From contig NZ_VCLA01000194.1 of NCBI RefSeq assembly GCF_009600885.1, forward strand, positions 63,023-127,022: a DNA stretch of 64,000 bases. The letters run 5' to 3'. Position numbers and translations under genes: made by a program. Position 1 is the first letter of the stretch. Every line of letters starts with the position of its first letter. The notes beneath the pieces are model-generated. The model was given only the letters and a program-made list of their open reading frames with translations. It was not told the origin of the DNA and did no database searches. This document shows, one piece after another, positions 25,630 to 33,514 of this stretch. Origin of the DNA: Streptomyces jumonjinensis. GTDB taxonomy: Bacteria > Actinomycetota > Actinomycetes > Streptomycetales > Streptomycetaceae.

Positions 25630-26535
25630 GTGAAACGATTTGGCGTGATCACCGACCCGCATAAGCTCGTCGAAGCCAGCCCGTGCCCGATGTCCACCTG
25701 CACCGCCCCGGCCGGCTCCCCCTGCCGGACCACCGCGGGCAAGGTCGCGCTCAAGTACCACACCGCCCGCTTCCGGCTCGTCCCCGCGCTCCGCTCCGAA
25801 CTGCACGTGGCCACCCCGGCCGTACGGCATCCCGGCTCAACCTGGCAGGCCCTGCCAGTGCAGAAACTCGCGGCGCCCTCCGTCCCGATGGAGATCCGCC
25901 TCGGGTACGCCCGCGTCTCCACCCGCACCCAGGAGATCCAGTCCCAGGTCGACGCCCTCGAAGCCTCCCAGGTGCACCGGCTGTTCCATGAACAAATCAG
26001 CACCCGCGTGCGCGAGCGGCCCGAGATGAAGGCCGCCCTCGCCGCCGCCCGCGAGTACCGCTCACTGGGGGCAAAGGTCACGCTCGTGGTACACGAGATG
26101 AAACGGCTGGGACGCGGCGCCCTGGAACTCCTCAAGGTCGCCGAAGACCTGCGCGACGCCGAGATCGAGCTGGAGTTCCTCACCGGCCCGCTGGCCGGCA
26201 AGCACGATCCCGCCGGCCACGGGGCCGCCCTGTTCGCGTTCTTCGCCGCCATGGCCGAGTCCGAACGCGACTACATCCGCGACAAGACCCTCGAAGGCCA
26301 GGAGACCGCCCGTACGAAGGGCAAGGCCATCGGCGGTACGAAGGTCTCCGACGAGGACATGCTCGCCACCGCGCTCCGGCTGCGCGACGACGAACACCTC
26401 TCGCTGCGCGAGGTCGCCTCCCGCCTCGTCATCCGCACCGGAAAGAAGCGCGGCCAGCACCCCGCTCCGGCGACTGTGATGCGGATGCTGCGCGAGCACG
26501 ACGAGCAGAAGGCCGCGATGGAACCCGCGCGCTGA
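25630..26535 (+). CDS. Serine resolvase with N-terminal Cys/His-rich segment
   Basis: Residues from about 86 form a resolvase/invertase domain: RLGYARVSTRTQEIQSQVDA with Ser at about 97 as nucleophile, MKRLGRGALELLKVAEDL, FFAAMAESERDYIRDKT, and a terminal helix-turn-helix (LSLREVASRLVIRTGKKRG). The first 45 residues contain CPMSTCTAPAGSPCRTTAG plus a later His, a small zinc-finger-like unit not found in classical Tn3 resolvases. In Tn3 elements the resolvase separates cointegrates at res. GTG 25630 is the annotated start; an internal ATG at 25888 would make only the resolvase part. Confidence 0.85.
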   Translation: MKRFGVITDPHKLVEASPCPMSTCTAPAGSPCRTTAGKVALKYHTARFRLVPALRSELHVATPAVRHPGSTWQALPVQKLAAPSVPMEIRLGYARVSTRTQEIQSQVDALEASQVHRLFHEQISTRVRERPEMKAALAAAREYRSLGAKVTLVVHEMKRLGRGALELLKVAEDLRDAEIELEFLTGPLAGKHDPAGHGAALFAFFAAMAESERDYIRDKTLEGQETARTKGKAIGGTKVSDEDMLATALRLRDDEHLSLREVASRLVIRTGKKRGQHPAPATVMRMLREHDEQKAAMEPAR

Positions 26536-26549
26536 CCTGCGGATTATTC

Positions 26550-26587
26550 CTTAGCGTTGTTTTTTCGGCGGGAACTACTGGAACCCG
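26550..26587 (-). repeat. Right 38-bp terminal inverted repeat
   Basis: Exact reverse complement of 22707-22744, inner end CTTAGCGT at 26550, outer end AACCCG at 26587; it begins 15 nt after the resolvase stop. Confidence 0.95.
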
Positions 26588-26592
26588 GGCGA
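26588..26592. repeat. 5-bp target-site duplication, right copy (GGCGA)
   Basis: Matches 22702-22706. The bases that follow (GGCCGACGTCCCTTCGTGA) continue the interrupted reading frame to a stop at 26609-26611. Confidence 0.9.
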
Positions 26593-26718
26593 GGCCGACG
26601 TCCCTTCGTGACATACGGGTGTCGGACAGACCGTCGCCAGCCTGGCCGGGGCGGATCCGGGTGGGTTCTCAGGTACTCAGGGACGCCCACCGAGCGACCT
26701 GGAACCCCCCGAGGTTCA

Positions 26719-27357
26719 CTAGTCCGAAGCCCGTTCAGCGAGTCGGAGAGCCAGCGCCACGTGGTGACGCATGACCGGCACGGTTCCGGAGTTCACCTCG
26801 TTCTGGCCGTGCATCTCCCCGCAGGGGCAGATACTCCAGCCTTCTGCCTCTACGCGGTCGGCGACCGAGTCCACGAGTTCCGCGAGTTCTGCGAACACTC
26901 CGACGGGAACCTCGGCGGCCCCTTCGCGATGACGCTTCACGAGAGCAGCGCCGATCTCTGTAGCGATGTCCATGAGGTGCGCTGCCGCCGGGCCGTCGCC
27001 GTTGAGGGTGGCGTACTTGCCAGCCTGTGAGGCGGCCATGACCAGGTGACCCAGTGACTCGACGGGTACGTTCACCGTGCGGTCATCGATCCGGACCGGT
27101 CGGACCGCGTGCGGTGGGGCAGCTCCCTCTTCTCTGTGGGCGGTGGCCTTCAGGATGACGTCGGCGACGGCCTCGGGAGTCACCAGGTGGACGGCTTCCT
27201 CCTCGTCCATGTTGACGCGCTTGGCCATGCCTTCGACAAGGTGGGCGACGACGCCGTGCACGGCGGTCGGTTCCACCTCGACTCCATGGGTCAGCAAGAC
27301 AGCGCTCGCCTGGGCGACCAGGGCTTTGAACGGAACGGAGTCCTTCGCGTCTGCCAC
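26719..27357 (-). CDS. Unknown soluble protein with CPCGEMH motif
   Basis: A 212-residue acidic helical protein with no recognised family. It has HGVVAHLVEGMAKRVNMDEE, a central RIDDRTVNVPVESLGHLV and a C-terminal WSICPCGEMHGQNE, where two Cys and a His could bind metal. The GTG at 27357 follows GGTGGAG. It lies alone between the transposon and tRNA-Thr. No membrane segment or signal peptide is seen. Confidence 0.65.
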   Translation of the reverse strand: MADAKDSVPFKALVAQASAVLLTHGVEVEPTAVHGVVAHLVEGMAKRVNMDEEEAVHLVTPEAVADVILKATAHREEGAAPPHAVRPVRIDDRTVNVPVESLGHLVMAASQAGKYATLNGDGPAAAHLMDIATEIGAALVKRHREGAAEVPVGVFAELAELVDSVADRVEAEGWSICPCGEMHGQNEVNSGTVPVMRHHVALALRLAERASD

Positions 27358-27574
27358 GACTCCACCCTACGAGTCAGCCTTGGAGCGTTTCCACAAAACC
27401 GGCCCATTCGTCGGCGAGCGCCACCGGACTGTTCCCGGGCGGATCGGTGGCATCCCCCGCGCTCCCCGCCGCACCGCCGCCGCGCACATGCGCTCCCCTT
27501 GCGCTCCCCTTGGACCAGGCAGCACCAACCGGCGAGGCCACGACGCCCCCGAAACACCCTCCGGATATGAGAAA

Positions 27575-27603
27575 AGCCAGGTCAGACGGGGTCTGACCTG
27601 GCT
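27575..27603 (-). terminator. Terminator downstream of tRNA-Thr
   Basis: A 13-bp perfect stem, AGCCAGGTCAGAC at 27575-27587 with GTCTGACCTGGCT at 27591-27603 and a GGG loop (CCC on the transcribed strand), followed on the minus strand by TTTTC. It starts 8 nt past the tRNA 3' end. Confidence 0.8.
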
Positions 27604-27611
27604 TCCAGCCG

Positions 27612-27685
27612 AGCCCCCTGTCGGATTCGAACCGACGACCTACGCATTACAAGTGCGTTGCTCTGGCCAACTGAGCTAAGGAGGC
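27612..27685 (-). tRNA. tRNA-Thr (anticodon TGT)
   Basis: The minus strand folds as a full cloverleaf: acceptor GCCTCCT pairing with AGGGGGC, D arm GCTC/GAGC, anticodon stem ACGCA/TGCGT with loop CTTGTAA (anticodon TGT), T arm GTCGG TTCGAAT CCGAC, discriminator T. CCA is not encoded. No second copy of its 3' end, as an integrated element would leave, was noticed in the window. Confidence 0.95.
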
Positions 27686-27795
27686 AGCCGTAGCAGTGTA
27701 ACCAAACCGCCGCGTCGTCCCACCCCCCGATCTCGTTCCCTTCCTGTTACTGACAGATCAGAAATCGCCGGGTAGCGTCACCATCAGTCCGCACG

Positions 27796-27811
27796 AGTGG
27801 ACTACACCAAT
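27796..27811. promoter_or_regulatory. DasR-box-like palindrome upstream of msiK
   Basis: AGTGGACTACACCAAT matches about 13 of 16 positions of the DasR responsive element as I remember it (A-G/C-TGGTCTAGACCA-G/C-T). It lies 51 nt before the msiK start. DasR represses amino-sugar uptake genes that MsiK energises, so control would make sense; binding is inferred. Confidence 0.4.
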
Positions 27812-27862
27812 CCTTTACTCGGATCGTCCGGCACGTTCCTGCCGGTGAGGGGACACACAGCC

Positions 27863-28999
27863 ATGGCTACCGTCACATTCGACAAGGCGACCCGGATCTA
27901 CCCGGGCTCCGAGAAGCCCGCCGTCGACCAGCTGGAGATCGAGATCGCGGACGGGGAGTTCCTCGTCCTCGTCGGTCCCTCCGGCTGTGGCAAGTCCACC
28001 TCCCTGCGCATGCTCGCCGGGCTTGAGGACGTCAACGGCGGCGCCATCCGCATCGGTGAGCGCGATGTCACGCATCTGCCGCCCAAGGACCGGGACATCG
28101 CCATGGTGTTCCAGAACTACGCGCTCTACCCGCACATGAGCGTCGCCGACAACATGGGCTTCGCGCTCAAGATCGCCGGTGTCAACAAGGCCGAGATCCG
28201 CAAGAAGGTCGAAGAGGCCGCGAAGATCCTCGACCTGACCCCGTACCTCGACCGCAAGCCGAAGGCGCTCTCCGGCGGTCAGCGGCAGCGTGTGGCGATG
28301 GGCCGTGCCATCGTCCGGGAGCCGCAGGTGTTCCTCATGGACGAGCCGCTCTCCAACCTGGACGCCAAGCTGCGTGTCTCCACCCGTACGCAGATCGCCT
28401 CGCTCCAGCGCCGGCTCGGCATCACCACCGTCTACGTCACCCACGACCAGACCGAGGCCCTGACCATGGGCGACCGGGTCGCCGTGCTCAAGGACGGTCT
28501 GCTCCAGCAGGTCGACTCCCCGCGCAACATGTACGACCGCCCGGCCAACCTCTTCGTCGCCGGCTTCATCGGCTCCCCCGCGATGAACCTGATCGAGGTC
28601 CCGATCACCGACGGCGGCGTGAAGTTCGGCAACAGCGTCGTCCCGGTCTCCCGTGACGCCCTGAGCGCCGCCGCCGACCGCGGTGACACCACCGTCACCG
28701 TCGGCATCCGCCCCGAGCACTTCGATGTGCTGGAGCACGGCGGCGCCGCCGCCACGTCGCTCTCCAAGGACTCCGCGGACGCCCCGGCCGGTCTCGCCGT
28801 CCTGGTCAACGTCGTCGAGGAGCTGGGCTCCGACGGCTTCGTCTACGGCTCCGCCGAGGTCGGCGGCGCGGAGAAGGACCTGGTCGTCCGGGTCGGCGGT
28901 CGCTCCGTGCCGCAGAAGGGCGCCACGCTGCACGTCGTGCCCCGCCCCGACGAGCTCCACGTCTTCGCGACCTCCACCGGCGAGCGCCTCACCGACTGA
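27863..28999 (+). CDS. msiK: Multiple-sugar ABC transporter ATPase MsiK
   Basis: The 378-residue MalK-type ATPase has Walker A GPSGCGKST, Q-loop FQNYALYPHMSV, signature LSGGQRQRVAMGRAIV, Walker B VFLMDEPLSNLDAK and the switch THDQTEAL, followed by a TOBE/OB regulatory domain (TVGIRPEHFDVL). MsiK is the shared ATPase for several Streptomyces sugar importers (cellobiose, maltose, chitobiose systems), consistent with its isolated position without permease genes. ATG 27863 was chosen over an in-frame GTG at 27797 because GAGGGGA lies 10 nt upstream and the family begins MATVTF. Confidence 0.95.
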   Translation: MATVTFDKATRIYPGSEKPAVDQLEIEIADGEFLVLVGPSGCGKSTSLRMLAGLEDVNGGAIRIGERDVTHLPPKDRDIAMVFQNYALYPHMSVADNMGFALKIAGVNKAEIRKKVEEAAKILDLTPYLDRKPKALSGGQRQRVAMGRAIVREPQVFLMDEPLSNLDAKLRVSTRTQIASLQRRLGITTVYVTHDQTEALTMGDRVAVLKDGLLQQVDSPRNMYDRPANLFVAGFIGSPAMNLIEVPITDGGVKFGNSVVPVSRDALSAAADRGDTTVTVGIRPEHFDVLEHGGAAATSLSKDSADAPAGLAVLVNVVEELGSDGFVYGSAEVGGAEKDLVVRVGGRSVPQKGATLHVVPRPDELHVFATSTGERLTD

Positions 29000-29056
29000 C
29001 GCGCACGCACCCGGCAGTCACCGGCGGACAGCCGGGAGACAGTCGGCGCGACCCAT

Positions 29057-29088
29057 GGAACGGCCCCGCGATCCCGCGGGGCCGTTCC
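29057..29088 (+). terminator. Terminator after msiK
   Basis: GGAACGGCCCCGCG at 29057-29070 pairs with CGCGGGGCCGTTCC at 29075-29088 (14 bp, 4-nt loop), 57 nt after the msiK stop. Confidence 0.8.
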
Positions 29089-29228
29089 GCGTTCACGGTC
29101 AAATAAACCTCCACTACGGGCATTTCGCCTCCATCCGTCAACCCGCGATTCGAAAGACGGTCGAGAACTGTCCCCCACGTGAGTGACTAAATGTCGCCAA
29201 ATCATCACTGCCCGCTACGCTCACTCGC

Positions 29229-29651
29229 GTGACCCACACAGCACGCCGAATCGGCCGCACTCTCGCCCTCGTTCTGCCCGTCGTCCTGGTGCTCTCCGGA
29301 ACCCTCGCGGTCACCAGCGTCCCGTGGGCCGGACAGGCCGGCGAGTCGCAGATGCTCACCGCCTCCTCCGAGAACGTCTCCGTACGCGCCACGTCACGCG
29401 CACCGCAGGACGTGCTGCGCGACCGGCTCCTGACCGAACTCCAGGAGAAGAGCCCCTCCGCCGCCCTCACCCACCTCCAGCGCGAGGTGGAGGCCCGCCC
29501 GTCGCTCGCCCAGCACTGCATGTCGATCGCCCGCGCCCTCGGCCGCGCCGCCGTCGACCGGCTCGGGCCCACCCGCGCCCAGGCCCACTCCAAGCCCGTC
29601 TGTGACACCTCCTTCGCCACCGGAGTCGCCCAGCAGACCCAGAGCAGCTGA
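29229..29651 (+). CDS. Small secreted protein of unknown function
   Basis: The 140-residue protein starts with a signal peptide (RRIGRTLALVLPVVLVLSGT, cleavage probably before the acidic Gly-Glu-Ser segment). The mature part is helical (DVLRDRLLTELQEKSPSAAL, ALTHLQREVEARPSLAQHC) with two Cys that could form a disulphide. No domain is recognised. The start is GTG 29229 with a weak ribosome site. It lies between msiK and a nucleotidyltransferase, 36 nt from the latter. Confidence 0.6.
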   Translation: MTHTARRIGRTLALVLPVVLVLSGTLAVTSVPWAGQAGESQMLTASSENVSVRATSRAPQDVLRDRLLTELQEKSPSAALTHLQREVEARPSLAQHCMSIARALGRAAVDRLGPTRAQAHSKPVCDTSFATGVAQQTQSS

Positions 29652-29687
29652 GAGGCCGCGCGGCCCGCGCCGCATATCGTTCACGGC

Positions 29688-30416
29688 ATGCATACGCCTA
29701 CGTATCCGACGCAGGCCGTGGTTCTGGCGGGCGGCCAGGGCTCACGGCTGCGCCCGTACACCGACGACCGCCCCAAGCCGATGGTCGAGATCCCGGGGAC
29801 CGGGACCCCGATCATCGGCCATCAGCTTTCCTGGCTGGCCGCCGAGGGCGTGACCGACGCCGTCGTCTCCTGCGGCCATCTCGCCGAAGTGCTCCAGGAG
29901 TGGCTGGAGAGCACCGAACTGCCGCTGCGGGTCACCACCGTCGTCGAATCCGAGCCGCTCGGCCGCGGCGGCGGCCTCAAGTACGCCGCCGCCCGCCTGC
30001 CCCACCCCGAACTCCCGTGGTACGCCACCAACGGCGATATCTGGACCCGCTTCTCGCTCCGCGAGATGGCCGCCTTCCACGCCGAGCGCGACGCCGTCGC
30101 GACCCTCGCGCTCGCCCGCCCCCGGATTCCCTGGGGCGCCGTGGAGACCGATGCCTTCGGGCACATCACCGACTTCATCGAGTCGCCGCCGTCGCCGTAT
30201 CTGATCAACGCGGGCGTGTACGTGTTCTCCGCGGCCTTCACCGATCTGCTGCCCGAGCGCGGCGACCATGAACGCACCACCTTCCCGGGCCTGGCACGGG
30301 AGCGCCGCCTCGCGGGCTTCCCGCTGCCGAACGGCGCGTACTGGCGGGCCATCGACACCGCGAAGGATCTGACCGAGGCCGCACGCGAGCTGTCAGCCGC
30401 CGCCCCGCCCGTCTAG
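29688..30416 (+). CDS. Sugar-nucleotide nucleotidyltransferase family protein
   Basis: The 242-residue protein shows the nucleotidyltransferase signature AVVLAGGQGSRLRPYTDDRP followed by KPMVEIPG, then the metal-binding region WYATNGDIWT and a LINAGVYVF block. Enzymes of this type join sugar 1-phosphate and NTP to form NDP-sugars and pyrophosphate. It is shorter than GlgC or RmlA and lacks their C-terminal hexapeptide domain; the sugar is not predictable. A hairpin terminator follows at 30535. Confidence 0.88.
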   Translation: MHTPTYPTQAVVLAGGQGSRLRPYTDDRPKPMVEIPGTGTPIIGHQLSWLAAEGVTDAVVSCGHLAEVLQEWLESTELPLRVTTVVESEPLGRGGGLKYAAARLPHPELPWYATNGDIWTRFSLREMAAFHAERDAVATLALARPRIPWGAVETDAFGHITDFIESPPSPYLINAGVYVFSAAFTDLLPERGDHERTTFPGLARERRLAGFPLPNGAYWRAIDTAKDLTEAARELSAAAPPV

Positions 30417-30534
30417 CCGCGTTCCCGGACCTCCCCGGACCCCGGACCCTCCCCTGGGGGCTCAGCCGCCGAGCAGCGGCTCTCAGGGGCGCATACGGCC
30501 GCCCCCGGGTCCCGCGAACACGCGACGAACACAC

Positions 30535-30572
30535 GGGTGGGGCGGCCCCGGACCTCCGGAGCCGCCCCACCC
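30535..30572. terminator. Convergent terminator between nucleotidyltransferase and DoxX-type gene
   Basis: GGGTGGGGCGGC at 30535-30546 pairs with GCCGCCCCACCC at 30561-30572. It can serve both converging transcripts. Confidence 0.7.
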
Positions 30573-30584
30573 ATGCCGTGCAGG

Positions 30585-32255
30585 TCAGCCCAGCAGGCCG
30601 CCGATCACCTTGCCGCCGCCCGAGGAGCCGCTGCCGCCCGAGGCGCCGCCCGTGGAGCTCTCGCTCTCCGAGCCCGCGCCGGGCGCGCTGCCGGTGCCGC
30701 CGCTGCCCGTGCCGCTCACCGCCGGATCGGAACCCGCGGCCGGCGGAGCCTGCTGCTGCTGCGCCGGCTCGGAGCGGGCGGGCTGCTGCCGGCCGCTGCC
30801 CGTGCCCTGGGTCTGGCTGGGCCGCCCCACGCCCGTGTCACCGGTCTCCTGGGCCGGCCGGCCCGTGGACGGGGCCGTGGACTGTCCCTGCTCGGGGGTG
30901 CCGGAGCTGCTGACCGAGGGGGACGGCTTGTCCTCGCCCGCGCCGCTCGGGCCCGAGGAGCTGCGCCCGCCGGACGGCTTGTCCCGCTCCAGTGAGGAAC
31001 CGGGCAGATGGTTGGTCGGCGCCTGGTCGGGCCCCGGGACGGTGACCATCTCGGTGGAGCGCACGGCCCCGCCGAGCATCGAGCCGATGAGCAGGGTGAG
31101 CCCGACGACGACCGCCGCCACGACCGCCCCGCGCCGCAGCACCCGCTGCCGCAGCTGCCACAGCTCGGAGCGCGGCCCGAGCTTGCGCCACGCCTCCCCC
31201 GCGAGCCGCCCGTCGATCGAGTAGACCGGCGCACCTGCGATGATCAGCGGCGACCAGGCGGCCAGATAGATGATGTCCGGCGCGTCATAGGCCGGCACGG
31301 TCTTCCAGCTCACCGTGAGGATCAGCGCCGCCGACAGCAGCGCCCCGACGACGGCCGCGACCCGCTGCCAGAGCCCGAGGACCGTGAGCACCCCGACGAC
31401 GACCTGGAGGAAGGCGACGGTCAGCCCCGCGCCCACCGGGTGCGAGAGCGCGAAGGCGCGCAGCGGTTCGGCGAGCGCCCATGGGTCCAGGGAGTTGAGC
31501 CACACCACCATGGAGCCGCGCTCGCCGCCGTCGAAGTAGACGGGGTCGCAGAGCTTGCCCATGCCCGCGTAGATCGAGATGAAGCCGAGGAAGACCCGGA
31601 GCGGCAGCAGCACCACGCCCAGGTTCATCCGGCGGCCGGGGTAGTAGGCGTGGCGTACCGCGTCATTGCCGTGGCGCTGGGGGCGGCCGTCGTCGGCGCT
31701 CTCGTCGTCCAGCTCCGCCGGGTCGGCCGACGCGGCCGGGTCGTCGGAGTAGCGCTCCCGGGGTCCGGAGGACGGGTACATGCCGTCGTACGCGCCGGTC
31801 GCCTGGCGCATCGGCGGCAGCAGCGGTCTGCCCGGGGCCGGTACGAGCGGGTTCGGCGCGGTGTCGTCGAGTACGCCGGCGCCCTCCCCGGCGAGCTGGA
31901 CCCGGGGGATCACCTGGGTCGCGCCGGTGTCATAGCCCGCGTATCCGGCGCGATCAGCGGTGGCGGTGTTGTCGCGGACGGCCTGGAGGAGACCGGTGGC
32001 CCCCGCGTCGCCCGGCGCCGATCTGCCGCTCCAGACGACGGGCGCCCGCCGCCGGACCACCGCCCCGCCCGCGCCGACGGTGGGGATGCGGGCCGTCTGC
32101 GAGACGGCCCGCAAGGGGCGCGGGCGCTGGGCGAGCTGTACCCGGAAGCTGGCGTGGTTCACGATGACCTGCGCGGGGTCGCAGTCAACCTTGATCATGC
32201 TCAGCGCAGGCTGATCATCGAACCCGGGCCGGGGCGTTCTGGTGTCCACACTCAT
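30585..32255 (-). CDS. DoxX-like membrane protein with long disordered tails
   Basis: The 556-residue protein has a roughly 205-residue cytoplasmic N-terminal part. A membrane core at about 210-350 resembles DoxX (RVFLGFISIYAGMGKLCDPV, VGAGLTVAFLQVVVGVLTVL, DIIYLAAWSPLIIAGAP), with a further membrane helix (GAVVAAVVVGLTLLIGSMLG) near 380-400. The last 150 residues are Ser/Pro/Gly/Gln repeats, probably an extracytoplasmic tail. DoxX proteins are linked to redox balance of the membrane; the fused flanking regions are typical of Streptomyces paralogues. ATG 32255 begins the frame. Exact function unknown. Confidence 0.82.
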   Translation of the reverse strand: MSVDTRTPRPGFDDQPALSMIKVDCDPAQVIVNHASFRVQLAQRPRPLRAVSQTARIPTVGAGGAVVRRRAPVVWSGRSAPGDAGATGLLQAVRDNTATADRAGYAGYDTGATQVIPRVQLAGEGAGVLDDTAPNPLVPAPGRPLLPPMRQATGAYDGMYPSSGPRERYSDDPAASADPAELDDESADDGRPQRHGNDAVRHAYYPGRRMNLGVVLLPLRVFLGFISIYAGMGKLCDPVYFDGGERGSMVVWLNSLDPWALAEPLRAFALSHPVGAGLTVAFLQVVVGVLTVLGLWQRVAAVVGALLSAALILTVSWKTVPAYDAPDIIYLAAWSPLIIAGAPVYSIDGRLAGEAWRKLGPRSELWQLRQRVLRRGAVVAAVVVGLTLLIGSMLGGAVRSTEMVTVPGPDQAPTNHLPGSSLERDKPSGGRSSSGPSGAGEDKPSPSVSSSGTPEQGQSTAPSTGRPAQETGDTGVGRPSQTQGTGSGRQQPARSEPAQQQQAPPAAGSDPAVSGTGSGGTGSAPGAGSESESSTGGASGGSGSSGGGKVIGGLLG

Positions 32256-32478
32256 CTAACCGAGTGACATGGGGTTTGGACACTGCTCTGACGGGCCCTA
32301 TCTGTCCGAGACCCGTCAAGGCTGGTGAGAGGCTTGGGAGCGGTGCCCGGGCGCGGTGTCCACGCTCCGTACGCGCGCTCCCGCGCCCCTCACCGCCCCG
32401 GCGTACGCTCCCGCGCCCCGTCCTCCGCCCCGGCGAGGGCGGGCCCTCGGACCCTCGCGCCCCGGCGGGGCCGGGCCC

Positions 32479-33429
32479 TCAGGCGCGGCGCTTGGCCGCC
32501 TCGTAGAGCACCACTCCGGCCGCGACGCCCGCGTTCAGCGACTCCGCGCCGCCGGGCATCGGGATGCGCACCAGGTAGTCGCAGGTCTCGCCGACGAGAC
32601 GGGACAGCCCCTTGCCCTCGCTGCCGATGACGATGACGACCGGGCCGCCGAGCGCTTCGAGGTCGCCGACCTCGTGCTCCCCGTCCGCGGCGAGGCCGAC
32701 GACGGTGAGCCCGGCCTTCTGGTACGACTCCAGGGCGCGGGTGAGGTTGGTGGCGCGGGCCACCGGCGTACGGGCTGCGGTGCCCGCGGAGGTCTTCCAC
32801 GCGCCCGCGGACATCCCGGCCGCGCGGCGCTCGGGGACGACGACGCCATGGCCGCCGAAGGCGGAGACGGAGCGGACGACGGCGCCCAGGTTCCGCGGGT
32901 CGGTCACGCCGTCGAGCGCGACGATCAGCGGGTCCTCGTTGTGGTCGGCGGCGCTCGCGGCGAGGTCCTCGGGGTGGGCGTACTCGTACGGCGGGACCTG
33001 GAGCACCAGGCCCTGGTGGTTGAGCCCGTTGGTCATCCGGTCCAGCTCGGGGCGGGGGGCCTCCATGATGTGGAGGTTGCCGCGCCCGGTGGCGAGCTGG
33101 AGCGCCTCGCGCACCCGCTCGTCGTTGTCGATGTACTGCTGGACGTAGAGCATGGTGGCGGGCACGCCGTCGCGCAGCGCCTCGAAGACCGGGTTGCGGC
33201 CCACGACCATCTCCGAGGTGCCCTTGCCGCCCCGGCGGGCGACCGGCCTGCGGGCGGCCTGCTTGGCCTTGGCGTTGGCGACCCGGCTCTTGACGTGTCC
33301 CTTGCGGGCGGAGGCAGGCGGGGTCGGACCCTTGCCCTCAAGGCTGCGGCGTCGCTTGCCACCGCTGCCGACCTGCGCGCCCTTCTTGTTGGACGTGCGG
33401 CGGTTTCTGCGCTGGCTGTTCCCGGCCAT
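32479..33429 (-). CDS. rlmB: 23S rRNA (guanosine-2'-O)-methyltransferase RlmB
   Basis: The 316-residue SPOUT methyltransferase starts with a very basic 70-residue extension (NSQRRNRRTSNKKG) that likely helps RNA binding. An L30e-like substrate-binding domain follows (VVGRNPVFEALRDGVPATML), then the SpoU catalytic domain with motif 1 LDGVTDPRNLGAVVRS, motif 2 VIVIGSEGKGLSRLV and motif 3 IPMPGGAESLNAGVAAGVVL. The family 2'-O-methylates the conserved G of 23S rRNA. ATG 33429 starts the usual MAGNSQRR N-terminus. It lies 85 nt from the cysS stop, same strand. Confidence 0.94.
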   Translation of the reverse strand: MAGNSQRRNRRTSNKKGAQVGSGGKRRRSLEGKGPTPPASARKGHVKSRVANAKAKQAARRPVARRGGKGTSEMVVGRNPVFEALRDGVPATMLYVQQYIDNDERVREALQLATGRGNLHIMEAPRPELDRMTNGLNHQGLVLQVPPYEYAHPEDLAASAADHNEDPLIVALDGVTDPRNLGAVVRSVSAFGGHGVVVPERRAAGMSAGAWKTSAGTAARTPVARATNLTRALESYQKAGLTVVGLAADGEHEVGDLEALGGPVVIVIGSEGKGLSRLVGETCDYLVRIPMPGGAESLNAGVAAGVVLYEAAKRRA

Positions 33430-33514
33430 GACTGTTACCTGTTCCTGAATCCTCGTATGTGTGTACGTATGACAGTGTGCCGCCCGGATGGCCGGGCGGC
33501 ACATTCGTCGCTGC

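Larger units (their letters stand above)
22707..26587. mobile_element. Tn3-family-like non-autonomous transposon (3,881 bp)
   Basis: Bounded by perfect 38-bp inverted repeats and flanked by GGCGA duplications, the element holds a 660-residue unknown (22974-24956), a 113-residue unknown (25029-25370, opposite strand) and a serine resolvase (25630-26535). No frame of transposase size (about 900-1,000 residues) exists, so movement would need TnpA in trans. Exact repeats and an intact target duplication suggest recent insertion. Passenger codon use is as GC-rich as the host. Confidence 0.9.

Noticed and set aside
27575..27685. tRNA-Thr as attachment site of the integrase
   Set aside because: The integrase is 5.6 kb away beyond an unrelated transposon and no repeated tRNA 3' end was noticed, so nothing supports the link.
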